Assembly (NCBI RefSeq): GCF_907165205.1
Contig: NC_058193.1
Coordinates: 5,332,001 to 5,396,000, forward strand
DNA: 64,000 bases
Direction: 5' to 3'
DNA from: Coccinella septempunctata
Taxonomy: Eukaryota > Arthropoda > Insecta > Coleoptera > Coccinellidae
Below the pieces are notes generated by a model. The model searched no databases. It saw only the letters and a program-made list of their open reading frames with translations, and had not been told where the DNA came from. Both the position numbers and the translations under genes were made by a program. Of the stretch, positions 11,560-21,601 are shown piece by piece; the stretch's first letter is position 1, and each line of letters opens with the position of its first letter.

Positions 11560-11920
11560 TGTGGCGGCGTAGTTGTACCCATGGTAGAGGAATACTTCAT
11601 CTCACTATGATGGTACCAAGGGTAGCCAAACGATGGCATCACTGCGCACGACGGTTGCGATCACAGGGTAGATTATACGTCTATTGCGGTGCAGCATACG
11701 CCAAACGATGGCGCCACCGGCGACGCAACACTCTATACCCTCGACGTAACCGGCGTTTATAGCAGGCACAAACTACGCTGCTTCGGCGATTGTCGTAGGT
11801 AGCTGCTAGGGTTCATTAACCTACCTGATGAGTCCGACCCTAGCAGTGGGACGAAACAATCACCCCAAGAGCACGCCATTCTTCAAATGGCGTGAACTCA
11901 CCCCAGCACATACCGCCAAA
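11560..11920 (+). repeat. LTR-like repeat A (5')
   Basis: Begins TGTGGCGGCGTAG and ends CATACCGCCAAA, so the two ends form a short inverted TGGCGG/CCGCCA pair as in many LTRs. It includes hammerhead A and, downstream, a hairpin (CGCCATT/AATGGCG) at about 11874-11893. A TGGTGACCCC site follows directly. Confidence 0.75.
11788..11861 (+). ncRNA. Type III hammerhead ribozyme A
   Basis: All core bases are present. Stem III is GATTGT (11788-11793) with ACAATC (11856-11861); cleavage is expected after C at 11794. Stem I is GTAGGT (11795-11800) with ACCTAC (11819-11824). The CTGATGA core is at 11825-11831, stem II is GTCC (11832-11835) with GGAC (11849-11852), and GAAA is at 11853-11856. Loop I (CTGCTAGGG, 11803-11811) and loop II (CCCTAGCAG, 11838-11846) are perfectly complementary, extendable to 11 pairs with a G-U, which could form the tertiary kissing contact that natural hammerheads need. 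Both ends lie in stem III, hence type III. Confidence 0.85.
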
Positions 11921-12131
11921 GTGGTGACCCCGACGTGATGAGGGAGGGCCGTCTTAACGACGTATCCCAGAAGGCCAGACCGGTTGAGACAATAGCTCGC
12001 TCACAATGCACGCTCCCATCTCTGGTATTTCTGACGCTACTCTAGACGCCCTTTCCCATCTTCGTAAACGGCGGTACCCTGCCTACCGTATCGCATCGCT
12101 TCCCCAGTCAGCGCCGCTGGTGGGGGAGTGT
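11921..12131 (+). other. Internal region of the retrozyme-like element (PBS-like site and PPT)
   Basis: TGGTGACCCCGACGTGAT just inside repeat A resembles the primer-binding start of many insect Gypsy elements; the priming tRNA was not identified. A polypurine tract at 12119-12130 precedes repeat B. In between there is no protein-coding capacity. The last ~80 bp could derive from the end of a Gypsy pol gene, but this is only a guess. Confidence 0.6.
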
Positions 12132-12492
12132 TGTGGCGGCGTAGTTGTACCCATGGTAGAGGAATACTTCATCTCACCATGATGGTACCAAGGGTAGCCA
12201 AACGATGGCATCACTGCGCACGACGGTTGCGATCACAGGGTAGATTATACGTCTATTGCGGTGCAGCATACGCCAAACGATGGCGCCACCGGCGGCGCAA
12301 CACTCTATACCCTCGACGTAACCGGCGTTTATAGCAGGCACAAACTACGCTGCTTCGGCGATTGTCCTAGGTAGCTGCTAGGGTTCATTAACCTACCTGA
12401 TGAGTCCGACCCTAGCAGTGGGACGAAACAATCACCCCAAGAGCACGCATTTCCCCAAATAGCGTGAACTCACCCCAGCACATACCGCCAAA
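12132..12492 (+). repeat. LTR-like repeat B
   Basis: Same length as A, offset exactly 572 bp. It differs from A at about 8 positions, five of them in the hairpin downstream of the ribozyme. It is not followed by the ACAAG duplication. Confidence 0.75.
12360..12433 (+). ncRNA. Type III hammerhead ribozyme B (one stem I mismatch)
   Basis: Identical to copy A except that the first base after the cleavage site is C instead of G (12367), giving a C-C mismatch at the base of stem I. Core residues, stems II and III and the loop-loop complementarity are intact. Cleavage at A and B would release a 572-nt RNA. Confidence 0.8.
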
Positions 12493-12845
12493 CATCGTCA
12501 TTGGTAGGTACTAAAAGGAATATCAGTTTGGTTAATAGAATAGAATAGAATAGAAAAGAATAGAGTTTATTTATAATAATCACAAATAAACTCTCAAAAA
12601 TAACTGTAAGTTATGCACCCTGGGGTGATATCTGTGTACAGTCTTAACGAAGGCGTTCTTCTAAGAAGAGATATCCGAAATGGACGAACATGAAAACCCT
12701 AGCACGACAATGTGCAAGAAGAAATCAACCGATTAAGGGATAAATGGTTTATAGGCAAATGCCCGGAACCAACAAAAAAGCAGGTTAGGTTTAGTGGGTC
12801 GCGAACTCAGGAGAGTGAGTAACCCCACAGTGTTCCCTAGAAAAG
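12493..12845. repeat. Scraps of two non-LTR 3' ends between retrozyme repeats B and C
   Basis: 12533-12655 carries a (GAATA)n tract and GAGTTTATTTATAATAATC, matching the 3' end of the element whose tail is at 21291 (minus orientation). 12659-12840 is a plus-oriented copy of the Jockey 3' UTR seen at 36113-36294 (minus): shared AAGAGATATCCGAAATGGAC and TGGTTTATAGGCAA. Confidence 0.7.
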
Positions 12846-12988
12846 GCTGCTTCGGCGATTGTCGTAGGTAGCTGCTAGGGTTCATTAACCTACCTGATGA
12901 GTCCGACCCTAGCAGTGGGACGAAACAATCACCCCAAGAGCACGCCATTCTTCAAATGGCGTGAAGTCACCCCAGCACATACCGCCAA
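12846..12988 (+). repeat. LTR-like repeat C, 5'-truncated
   Basis: Starts 11 bp upstream of ribozyme stem III and runs to the LTR end, followed by the right ACAAG duplication. Differs from repeat A at one readable position. It is therefore the natural 3' partner of A for this insertion. Confidence 0.7.
12857..12930 (+). ncRNA. Type III hammerhead ribozyme C
   Basis: Identical in sequence to hammerhead A, with all three stems, the catalytic core and loop I/II complementarity intact. Expected cleavage after C at 12863. Confidence 0.85.
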
Positions 12989-15633
12989 ACAAGTAAGGCT
13001 CAGTATGCCTAGTATTATTACAGGTTAAATAGTTCTTAAAGTATTCGGAAAGATCTATCATGAAAACAAGTACTCTGTAAATATATAAGCCGTATACAGT
13101 TAGAAAATTATTTGCCTTGAAGTGACCTCTACAAGATTCTCTGAAACTTAACCATAACATTACCCTCAGCATGAACTTTTGTCTCAAAAAAACTGATTCA
13201 ATTCCCGCACTACTACCCCAAAAAATTATACCATATGATAAGATGGACTGAAAGTTCGAATAATAGATAATTTTCAAAGTAGGAAAATCAACTCTAGTTT
13301 TAAGGACATTGATTGAATAAATAACTGAGTTGAGAGGTTTCCGTCCAGACACACTCCCAGGAACGTCGTAGTACCAGAGATTGAGATGTTATCATTCAGG
13401 TTGCTAGGAATGACAGCTGAAGACCGATCACAACTGAAGATCACAAATTCAGTCTTTGTTGTGTTCATAACCAGATTGTTGTCTTCACACCACTTGTTGA
13501 TATCACTCAGTATAGAGTTTGCTCTTTGTACCGTTAGTTGAAGAGAAGGCGAACAAAGCAAAACATTAGCGTCGTCAGCAAAGGAAACAAGTAATGCCGT
13601 GAAATTTCTAACTGCTTGAGTTTTAATTGCTAAGGGAAGATCATTTATATAAATCAAGAAGAGAAGGGGGCCCAGAATGCTTCCCTGTGGTACTCCCGTT
13701 TTCTTTTTTCTTGTTTTTGATTGATAAGTGATGTTATTCACCTTCACAACCACTGATTGGGGCCTATCCCTCAAGTAGCTCTCCATCAACTTCAATTGTT
13801 TGTCCCTAATTCCGTATTTTTCAAGTTTACCAAGCAATATATCTATGTCAACACAATCAAAAGCCTTTGATAGATCTAAGAAGAGTCCTAACGGTAATTC
13901 TTTTTGTTCTAATGCTGCCAGTATGGCCTGGTACAGTTCAAAGATCGCTGTTTCAGTACTTCTTCCTGGTATGTAACCATGCTGGGAATCTGACAATATT
14001 TTGAATTTACGGAAGAAATTCAGTAATCTGACAGCTAGGATCTTCGAATATTTTCGCAAATGATGACAGAAGACTTATTGGACGATAGCTGTTTGGGTCA
14101 TTATGATCTCCTTTCTTGTAAATAGGTTTTATTATCGCTATTTTCAGGGCATTTGGAAATACACCATCAGTAAAAGATTTATTCATGATATGTGCCAACG
14201 GTCTAGCAATTAAATCGATACTCTTCTTTATAACTTCCATTTGAATACCATCCCGACCTGCAGATTTAACATTTTTCATACTTTTGACAGTGTTTATTAT
14301 TTCTGATTCTGTAATTTCAAATGAATAAAATGACTTATCATTATTTTTGATCGATTTCGACTGATGTGCGTTTACATGCGGTTTTTTCTTTATTTGAGGT
14401 GGAGGGTTGGAAAAAAACATGTTGAAGTCTTCCACTATTCTCATTGGCTCAAGCTCATTGTCAAAATTATAATTATTCTGTTTCCTCTGCCTCCCCAGAG
14501 CAGCATTCACTAAATTTCATACTGTTCTTGATTTGTTTGAAGAATTTTGTATCACGTCTCTAAAATTTTTTCGTCTTTCTTTAGTTATCATGTAATCATA
14601 TTTTACTTTTGCTGTTCTGTATGCCGAGTAGTCTTCATCGGATCTAGTGGACCTCACAAAAAGGTAGTAAGAACCTTTTTCATATTCCGAATACTGTCTG
14701 AGGAGGATAAAAATTTTTATTTCTTCGAAAAGTCACCGTTTTCATTGGAAAACTCGATTTAAAGGTTTTATTGAATTCTATGAAAAAAGTATTCCACATG
14801 GAGTTTGCATCGCCTTGATCTCTATAAACATCTGACCAATCAACAATAGACAACAAATCTCTAAATTTCATTAGAGTCTCTTGCCTTATATCCCTTATTT
14901 GCTCTTTTTCCACATTTTGAGGTATGATTTCATTGAGAGAAAAAATAAATTTCTGAGCTGAATGATCTGAGATGTGTTCTTCTATGACTTTGGAGTATCC
15001 TTCAATGTTCGTAATGATATTGTCTAAACATGTAGAGACTGTCCTGCAAATTCTAGTGGGTTCATTCACCATCGCCTTCAGACCAAAACTATCCAGTAAG
15101 GAGAGAAAGGTTCTTGTTCTTGGGGTGTCAGATAACAAGTCTACATTAAAGTCACCCGCAAGTATAACTCCTGATTTCTCACTGAGACAGCATAGCAATA
15201 TCTGAGATAACTTATCTATAAAAATATCAAAATTGTCAGAAGAAGAATCAGGTCTATAGATACAAAGTATTATAATCTTTTTACTTTTTAGACATACCTG
15301 AACTGAACAACATTCGAAAACGAACGGGATGCTATAGTTGTTGATATCCGTTCTGGTCTTAAAAGATATGTGTTCCTTTAGGTAAATTGCGCTGCCACCA
15401 TGTAGACCCTTCTTTCTACAAAAGTTTGATACGAGATTATATCCGTGAAGTTTATAATACTGCAATTCTTGGTGACTTTTCCAATGTTTAGTGACAGCTA
15501 CGAAATCAACTTTGTGTTGGTTCAACATATATTGCAGTCTATTAAAAGCTGAACCTATGGACTTAAGGTTCTGGTGGACGAAGCACAATTCAGTGGGCTG
15601 TCTGCTCCCTTTCCTCTCTTCTATGACTACCAT
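12989..15633 (-). pseudogene. Non-LTR ORF2: endonuclease and reverse transcriptase
   Basis: An APE-type endonuclease occupies 14680-15633: HQNLKSIG, YRPDSSSD, GDFNVDLL, LDNIIT and SDHSAQ are visible. The motif that normally reads SEHW is TKHW here, so the metal-binding Glu is Lys. After a frameshift the RT follows (14007-14510 and 13274-14059) with RPISLLS, QHGYIPGRSTETA, LDLSKAFD, GVPQGSILGPLLF and FADD. The thumb region follows (12989-13352). The final ~60 codons are on the far side of the inserted element (stop at 11370). Frameshifts near 14050, 14540-14680 and 13280 inactivate it. Confidence 0.85.
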
Positions 15634-16693
15634 TGTTGGATCGAAAAAAATTTTGAAAGTTGAATTCCTTCACCAAAACCCCAGCAGGCCAATTTCCGGA
15701 ACTCAACAACTTATCAAATAATTCGTCAGAAGATACTCCAACACTAAAAGCCGAATTTGTACCTACCCTTGTAGGAAGTTTTTGAATTACGAAGTTGTCC
15801 ACACCAGTAGTGGCTTTCAGATAATCCTGCATCTCTATCTCTGTAACTTGGTTTCCACATATCCTCCCCACATATAACCATTTTTTTTTAAGAGCTCCTT
15901 TTATTTTACAGGTAGGATCAACTTTAGATCCTGTGCACAAGACTGTATTTCGTTTAGTAGATTTTTTTCGAGCTACAGTTTTCCACCTTGAGTTATCTTC
16001 TAAGGTTTTCATATTTTCATTCGTTTCGTTACTAAGATGAATAATCTCATCCATTTTCTTACGTTGAGCATATTCCAGTTCAACCCAGGCTGCAGACTTG
16101 TTGTTATGATCAACACTTGCGGCACTCCTAAGTAAAGCATCGTTAGTATTTCTAGACATTTGGAGATCATCTGTTGCCGTACCCTGTAGAGATTCCCGAA
16201 CTTCAACGACTTTGATACTTGGTGTTTGTTTTTGATCCGTATGCTTATCATGAATTGTAGTCGTATCATGTCCATATTTATTCTTTTTGCTAGTAGGAAT
16301 TCCCTTAGTTGAGGTTATTCTATTTTTTGCGTTAACCTTATTCAGTTTATCCACAAGAAGATCATTATTCATTTGAAGAACTTTATTTTTATCTTTCATT
16401 TCTTCTAGAAGCATCTTCAAGTAATGAATTTCGGTTTGCAGTATTTTATTCTCATGATTGTCCAACTTATCCTCGGAATTGACTGAATCACAGCACTTAA
16501 CAATTCCATTACCAATGATTTCCACATTTTTTAGTCTTTTGGAACAGCTTTCATGGAAGACTGAATAGCAAAATTTGCACACCAATACTCGGCACGCCTT
16601 CGCTCAACATTTGAACATTTTGTCGCCAATATTAACTTTAATTTGCTCATAATCTTCGCGCTCACGACCGGACGCGTCTGTATCATCCGCCAT
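15590..16693 (-). pseudogene. Non-LTR ORF1 protein (zinc finger, coiled coil, RNA-binding-like domain)
   Basis: Translation from the ATG at 16693 has one in-frame stop (TCA on the plus strand, 16604-16606), then 331 open codons. The N-terminus holds a PHD/RING-like cysteine cluster (CKFCYSVFHESC). It is followed by a charged coiled-coil stretch (about residues 40-90 of the open part) and, near the C-terminus, a KKKWLYVGRI to GNWPAGVLVKEF block that looks like a small RRM-type fold. ORF1 proteins bind the element RNA. The end overlaps the start of ORF2 by about 40 bp. Confidence 0.75.
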
Positions 16694-16709
16694 CACAAAA
16701 GAATAATAA

Positions 16710-16759
16710 ATTTATTCCGCCCGTTATCTCGTTTGTTTTGTTTCAAAAAGCCCACCCTG
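16710..16759. mobile_element. Right terminus of the MITE that starts at 10410
   Basis: The last 50 bp of the right inverted repeat, separated from the rest by the nested non-LTR element. The sequence AATAA occurs at both breakpoints (11231-11235 and 16705-16709) and is the target-site duplication of that insertion. Confidence 0.8.
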
Positions 16760-16761
16760 TA

Positions 16762-17703
16762 TGTCGCAGTCGGATTCTGAAATCCGTCAGGTTGTGAACT
16801 GACGTACGTTTTCTGAAACGCTATTGAAAAAAAAATTTTTTTTACAATCGGTCTGAAATTTTCAGTCAGTTTGTAAACTGCAGAAAACACATCAGACGGA
16901 TTGTCAAATCATTAAATGAATCTTATCCTTGAACGTTTTGTGTCTTGAGGTGACTAGTGAAGTGAATATTGGGATTATACCAGCTGAACTGCATTATCCT
17001 AGGCACAGGAACAATTGAGGAAAAAGCATAACAACACTTAGTATTTTAATACATATTTTATTATCGAAAGACAACAAACGGCAAAAGTGACTGTGAACAT
17101 AAGTGCGAGTTATCTAATTTATGTATTGGAGCATTCCATTTTATTTTGTATTTTTGAGTTTATGGGTATAACCCCTACTCTTTTTTGGGAATTAATAATA
17201 ATAATAATAATAATAATAGTAATATTCCTTATATTATTGAATTCAATAACTATTACTCCTTGCAGCAAGGACAGTCAAATGGCCCTGCAATTGCATTTTC
17301 GGTATACCATGAAACAAAAACACTTCTTTATGATACACTGATATTATATTGAACCTTATATAGGTTATGCTTCTTACCAGAATAGTTCTTGATAAAAGAT
17401 ATCCTTGTATAATGCTTTTTCCAACTGTTCCATATGATAGAGATATTGAGCAGGCGTAATCTACAAAATTGCACTTCTCCATTCAGAAATATGAGAACTG
17501 AATAATAGTCAGGCGAAACGGTTAAAAATATGAAGATATGACAATCCGTCGGATACGTTGTAAGGCAGTTTACAAACTGACCGAAAATTTCAGGCCTATT
17601 GTGAAACAATCTGTATCTAGAAACCGTTTTAGAAAACGTTCGATAGTTTACAGAATAACTAGTAAGTTTGTAAACTGGCGGATTTTAGTATCCAACTGCG
17701 ACA
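16762..17703. mobile_element. TA-flanked foldback element adjacent to the MITE
   Basis: Starts TGTCGCAGTCGGA and ends TCCAACTGCGACA, flanked by TA on both sides; the left TA is shared with the preceding MITE. Complementary arms of about 150 bp are visible (16762-16905 and 17540-17703), including repeated CAGTTTGTAAACTG motifs. The centre holds an (ATA)n run near 17190. No transposase. Confidence 0.75.
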
Positions 17704-18057
17704 TATTATGTGAGTACAGCGTAAAACCAGTTTTTGTTCTGCATTGGGAGCAGAACGTTGAACGTTGTGTGGATTCGCATTACTTCTCGCTGGGAAAGCG
17801 TAATTCGCTGGTGGTTTTCATCCTTTATAGCCATTTGAATATTTCTTTTTCATGACGGTTTATTTTTGAGCTATTTATTTTGTGTTCCTTTTTCCAGTCA
17901 AATCATCCTTGCCTTTTGTAACATCCGTCTCTAACTCCGTGTCCTTCCTTATCTGTATTGAGTCTCTCTTGTCGGTCCAGGAGAGTGAAGTGGGTTTCTT
18001 TCCTTCTCCCTATTCCTATCTATTCATTTTTTTGCACGATCGTTAGTAATTCATAAA

Positions 18058-18996
18058 ATGCCGAAGTGTCATGTATGTTCTAAGCAGACAGCATCCCAGC
18101 GCTGTGTGAGCTATTTGAAATGTAAGAGTGCTTTCCACTTAGACTACCTCAAATTGTCACCTGATGAACTGAGTGGGGTGGGCAGGGAATGGATTTGCGG
18201 ATATTGTAGAAAAGACACTGGAGTACTCCGCAGTTAGTCGGTCTCCTCACCTCTTCCATCGGATGGCTTCAATATTGTGGGGGGTGGTTCTCAGCCTTTC
18301 TCACTCGACCCAATGAATAATGATCAATTTGCTTTACTCATGTCCAAGCTTAACGAAATATCATCTGACATTTCCACTATCAAAACCACTCAATTGACAC
18401 TACAGTCTGAAATGTCTATTTCACAGAGGCATTCTGCAGAGATTAGTTCTCACAGCAGGGTTCTGGAAGATCACTCGCTGATCCTTTCCGAACACGACGA
18501 TGAGATTCTGCAGTGCAAAAATAAACTAAGCAGTTTGTCTGCATGTCTGCTGATAACGATCTTATCAAAGCAGACCTGGAGACCACCTCCTCACGATTGT
18601 CAATTGTCGAGAAGACCTCCAGTTCAGCTATTCGAGACTCAGCTCTGGAAGGCTCTCTACCTGGACCTGCCGAGGTGCTCGATCGTTTGAAGAGATCCCA
18701 TAACATCCCTGAATCGGATTTGGGGACCGACACGGCACTTGTTTCACAAATAATCAATATCTCTTGAGAGAATTGGTCGTGTCAGGGGTGATCGCCCTAG
18801 GATGCTGAGGGTTATTTTTAGCAACCCAATCACGGTTACCAAGTTGCTGCAGAATAAAAATGCTGTAAATGATGTGTCAGCTTGGAAGGGATTCAGTATT
18901 TCGGATGACAAAACACCTTCTCAAATTGAAGAGCTAAGCCAGCTGCGTGAGGAACTGAAACGTAGAGGCAGTCCAACATCGATATCAAATATGTAA
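18058..18996 (+). pseudogene. Decayed non-LTR ORF1 with PHD-type zinc finger
   Basis: From ATG 18058 the frame begins MPKCHVCSKQ, continues with a cysteine/histidine cluster ending WICGYC (a PHD-like finger), and hits a stop at 18235. A coiled-coil-like segment follows (18277-18690 and the shifted frame 18543-18767). The C-terminal part has RVIFSNPITVTKLLQNK and SDDKTPSQIEEL, which parallels ISSDKTPRQQ in the ORF1 at 40188-40913. Two stops and a frameshift. No ORF2 follows. Confidence 0.7.
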
Positions 18997-19384
18997 AATC
19001 GTTAATATAAGAATTCAAAAAAACTGAATAAACTTTTAGACTTGTCAATATAATCATTGGTAGACAGCAGGTCAAAATTCATATCACCTACTAACTACGT
19101 GATAATCAAATATTTGTGTTTCCTCTAATTACTTGAACAAACCCTTGTTGAATTATTCTGGACATGTCTGAGGTGCGCGGTAAATTCCGTATATATTTCG
19201 GTACATTCTCACATTAAAATTCCTAACAAATTGATCCATCTAGAAAACGAAAATGCAAATACCCAAAAATTAAAACAAAAACAGTGAAGATTATAAAAAA
19301 AAATTCTAATCTAAGGTTCTAATGAATATTACATTTGCAAAATGTAAACAACAATAGAACATAAAACTTAGCATAGCATCTAGC

Positions 19385-19945
19385 CTCCTTCCTCCTTCAG
19401 CTTGCTCCCAGGCATCGTAGAGTTCTTCTCTTGTTACTGCCAGAAGATGAAGATTGTGATCTGGTTCTTCCCAGTTCTCCCAAGTCTTTCGCTTTATTTA
19501 GGACCTGAGTTATTGCCGATAACTCCTTGTTAATTTTCTAGTCTTCCACCAACAGCAAGTGTTCGTGCTCAGTCAGCATTTGCTGAATTCGAGCTATAGG
19601 GGGAGGGCCATTTGGTGCACTAGTTATTAGATCAATGCCATCACCCAACTGGGAAACCAATTCTTCGCTATTGTCTGTGGCTGAAGAAATGTAATCCAAA
19701 AATAGCTGTTCCTTCAGTTGCTGAATGGAGTATTTTTCACCATTAACGAACAAGCTATTATATCGAATATACTCTGTAGTTTTTTTGTTTCAATAGGTTA
19801 AGATTTTTTCCCAAGAATTTGAAATCTTGCCGGCCTTCTTCATAAAGATCCTTGCTGATGCATATTTTATAACCCTCCAATTTGTGCCAGTTGGTGATTA
19901 CTTTAAATTTGATGAGATAAGATAGGAATTCAATTTTCACCTCCG
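19385..19945 (-). pseudogene. ORF1-like relic of a non-LTR element
   Basis: Two open stretches (19758-19940 and 19538-19753) plus a tail match the order seen in the ORF1 at 30203-30718: an IEFLSYL-type block, a KLEGYKICISKDL block, then LFVNGEKYSIQQLKEQL. In the other copy these read IEFISYQ, KLKGTGVAIANDL and LIIGEESYTLEEL. Stops separate the pieces. Confidence 0.55.
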
Positions 19946-20093
19946 GTTTATTTTTTTCCCAATCTATAAATATTATTGATATCCAGTTCCTTCAGATTGA
20001 CATCTAAGAGAAAGTTCAGTTGGGAAATTACAGAATGTACTATGCTGGAATCATCCAATTTCAATCCATTGACTATAATACTAGTCTACAAAG

Positions 20094-21290
20094 CGTTCCT
20101 TTTGGGATGGGGAGCACAAACCCATGGAAATGGAGACAACGAGAAGCCTAGGAAACAAATCGCTGCCTGGGGATCGTCAGGATATGTCTGGAGTCGGCGC
20201 TGGACATGACAGCATGTGGTACGTCGGTGGCAGGATGTTGAGAAAGCACGCTCCTGCTGCAAAAGAAGCTTCAGATCCAAAGCAACAACAGCAACCAACG
20301 AGTCCGATTCAATTGCTGACTCGAACCGCTGAAGGTGCTGCGTAGGATATTCAGCCAGTGCTCACCCAAGCGGGCTTAATTAGAAAGAGCATGAAGTGGA
20401 CAACGTCCATGAATGAAACTATTGTGCGCATATATAACTCTATCACGGGATTAGGGCGGAATATCGGCCCAAATCGACGCAATTAAACGAGAACTTCAGC
20501 GTCCGCTAGCAATAGAGAATAACACCAACACCTTTGATGAAATTCACATGCCTGGGCAACAACAGGCAGAAGAAATTGATACTGAAACTCCATTCTCCAC
20601 CGCAAGTGAGCTGGAACACCAGGACGATAGGGAAGAACTCCACCGAAAAGTTTACTCTGACATAAGGAGATACTTTGCCGAACTGGAAGGAACAGATCCT
20701 CTTCATCGAATAGCACCTCCCCGACTCAATACATCCAAGAAACTGTCCCTCATAATCGACATCTTAAATAAGGACGTTTTACCAGAGTACCTACAGAACG
20801 GAAGTTCATTGGAATATCTGCATCTAGTTTTTTACTGTGCAGCGCTAACGACGGCTAAAACCATAGGGGCAAAAATTCGCCAAACGAACAACTATGGCCC
20901 AAAATGACAAAAATTACATGCGAAACCATGGCAGAAGCTTCTTCAACACAAAACAGAGAGGCTAAGAAGAGACATTGGACGACTGACGGAGTACTTGAAC
21001 GGAAATCGCGAAGAAAGGTTGTGAAAGCTGCAAAAGAGATCATGGATAGAAACAGGACACACACAGAACGAGAGACGGAGAATGCTACAGCTCACCACTG
21101 TCTCGACACTCTGAAGCAAAAGCTAAGTCTGTATGCAGAACGCCTGAGAAGATATAAAAGCAATTATAGCCGGAAAAGAGACAATAATTTATTCGAAAAG
21201 TCGGAAAGTCGGTCACGCACATCGTCTAATAGAGAAAATGGAAAGTTACCACCAAAGGAAGCAATTGAAAAATTCTGGACCGAACAATTA
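20094..21290 (+). pseudogene. 5' fragment of the Dong/R4-type element
   Basis: Collinear with 44310-45627: starts at GGGGAGCACAAACCCATGGA, ATG at 20124 followed by a TRSLGNKSLPGDRQ frame. It has a TAG stop at 20342, a deletion of roughly 115 bp near 20460, and frameshifts. It stops abruptly at the tail of the next non-LTR element. The RT and endonuclease regions are absent here. Confidence 0.85.
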
Positions 21291-21601
21291 GAGTAGAATA
21301 GAATAAAATAGAAATGAGTTTATTCAAATATTACAATGATTGTTCAAACTCTAGAAAGAACTGTGAGTTATTTATAATAACTGTTTACAGTTGTTTAAAA
21401 TAAATTTAACTCTAACTAAAACAAATTTATAAAAAAAATAAAGATCTTCTTCTGTCCCCTTTCCTCGTCACGCCGTTGTATACATATATTTCGTCTTCAT
21501 CGGGTTCACAGTCACGTTCGGGAATATCTGTCACAATCGGGTTATTTTCCTTTATCTTAGTTCATATTTAATTTTTTTTTATTATTATATATAGTTATTC
21601 T

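Larger units (their letters stand above)
11560..12988 (+). mobile_element. LTR-retrozyme-like element with three hammerhead ribozymes
   Basis: A non-coding element flanked by ACAAG (11555-11559 and 12989-12993). It has LTR-like direct repeats A (11560-11920), B (12132-12492) and a 5'-truncated C (12846-12988). Between A and B lies a 211-bp segment that starts with a primer-binding-like TGGTGACCCC (11922) and ends in a purine tract GGTGGGGGAGTG (12119-12130). All repeats carry a type III hammerhead in the sense orientation. There is no ORF of note. Repeats A and B differ at about 8 positions in 361; C matches A better than B. Other transposon scraps lie between B and C. Known relatives by architecture are plant LTR retrozymes and TRIMs; the identification in an insect is my inference. 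Confidence 0.75.
11236..16704 (-). mobile_element. Nearly full-length Jockey-superfamily non-LTR element inserted in the MITE
   Basis: Minus-strand element with ORF1 (15590-16693), ORF2 (11370-15633, split) and a short simple 3' tail (CATTATCATC-type, 11236-11262), flanked by a 5-bp AATAA duplication. It is interrupted at 11560-12988 by the hammerhead-ribozyme LTR element. Removing that insert and one copy of its TSD restores an uninterrupted reading frame through the C-terminal part of ORF2. Several frameshifts and stops show it is inactive. Confidence 0.85.

Noticed and set aside
11544..11762. Arg-rich open frames in the retrozyme repeats (also 12128-12334)
   Set aside because: They come from GC-rich non-coding sequence, have no known motif and are identical simply because the repeats are.
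15590..16585. ORF1 as a host PHD-finger gene
   Set aside because: Position, overlap with ORF2 and similarity to other ORF1s in the window identify it as retrotransposon ORF1.
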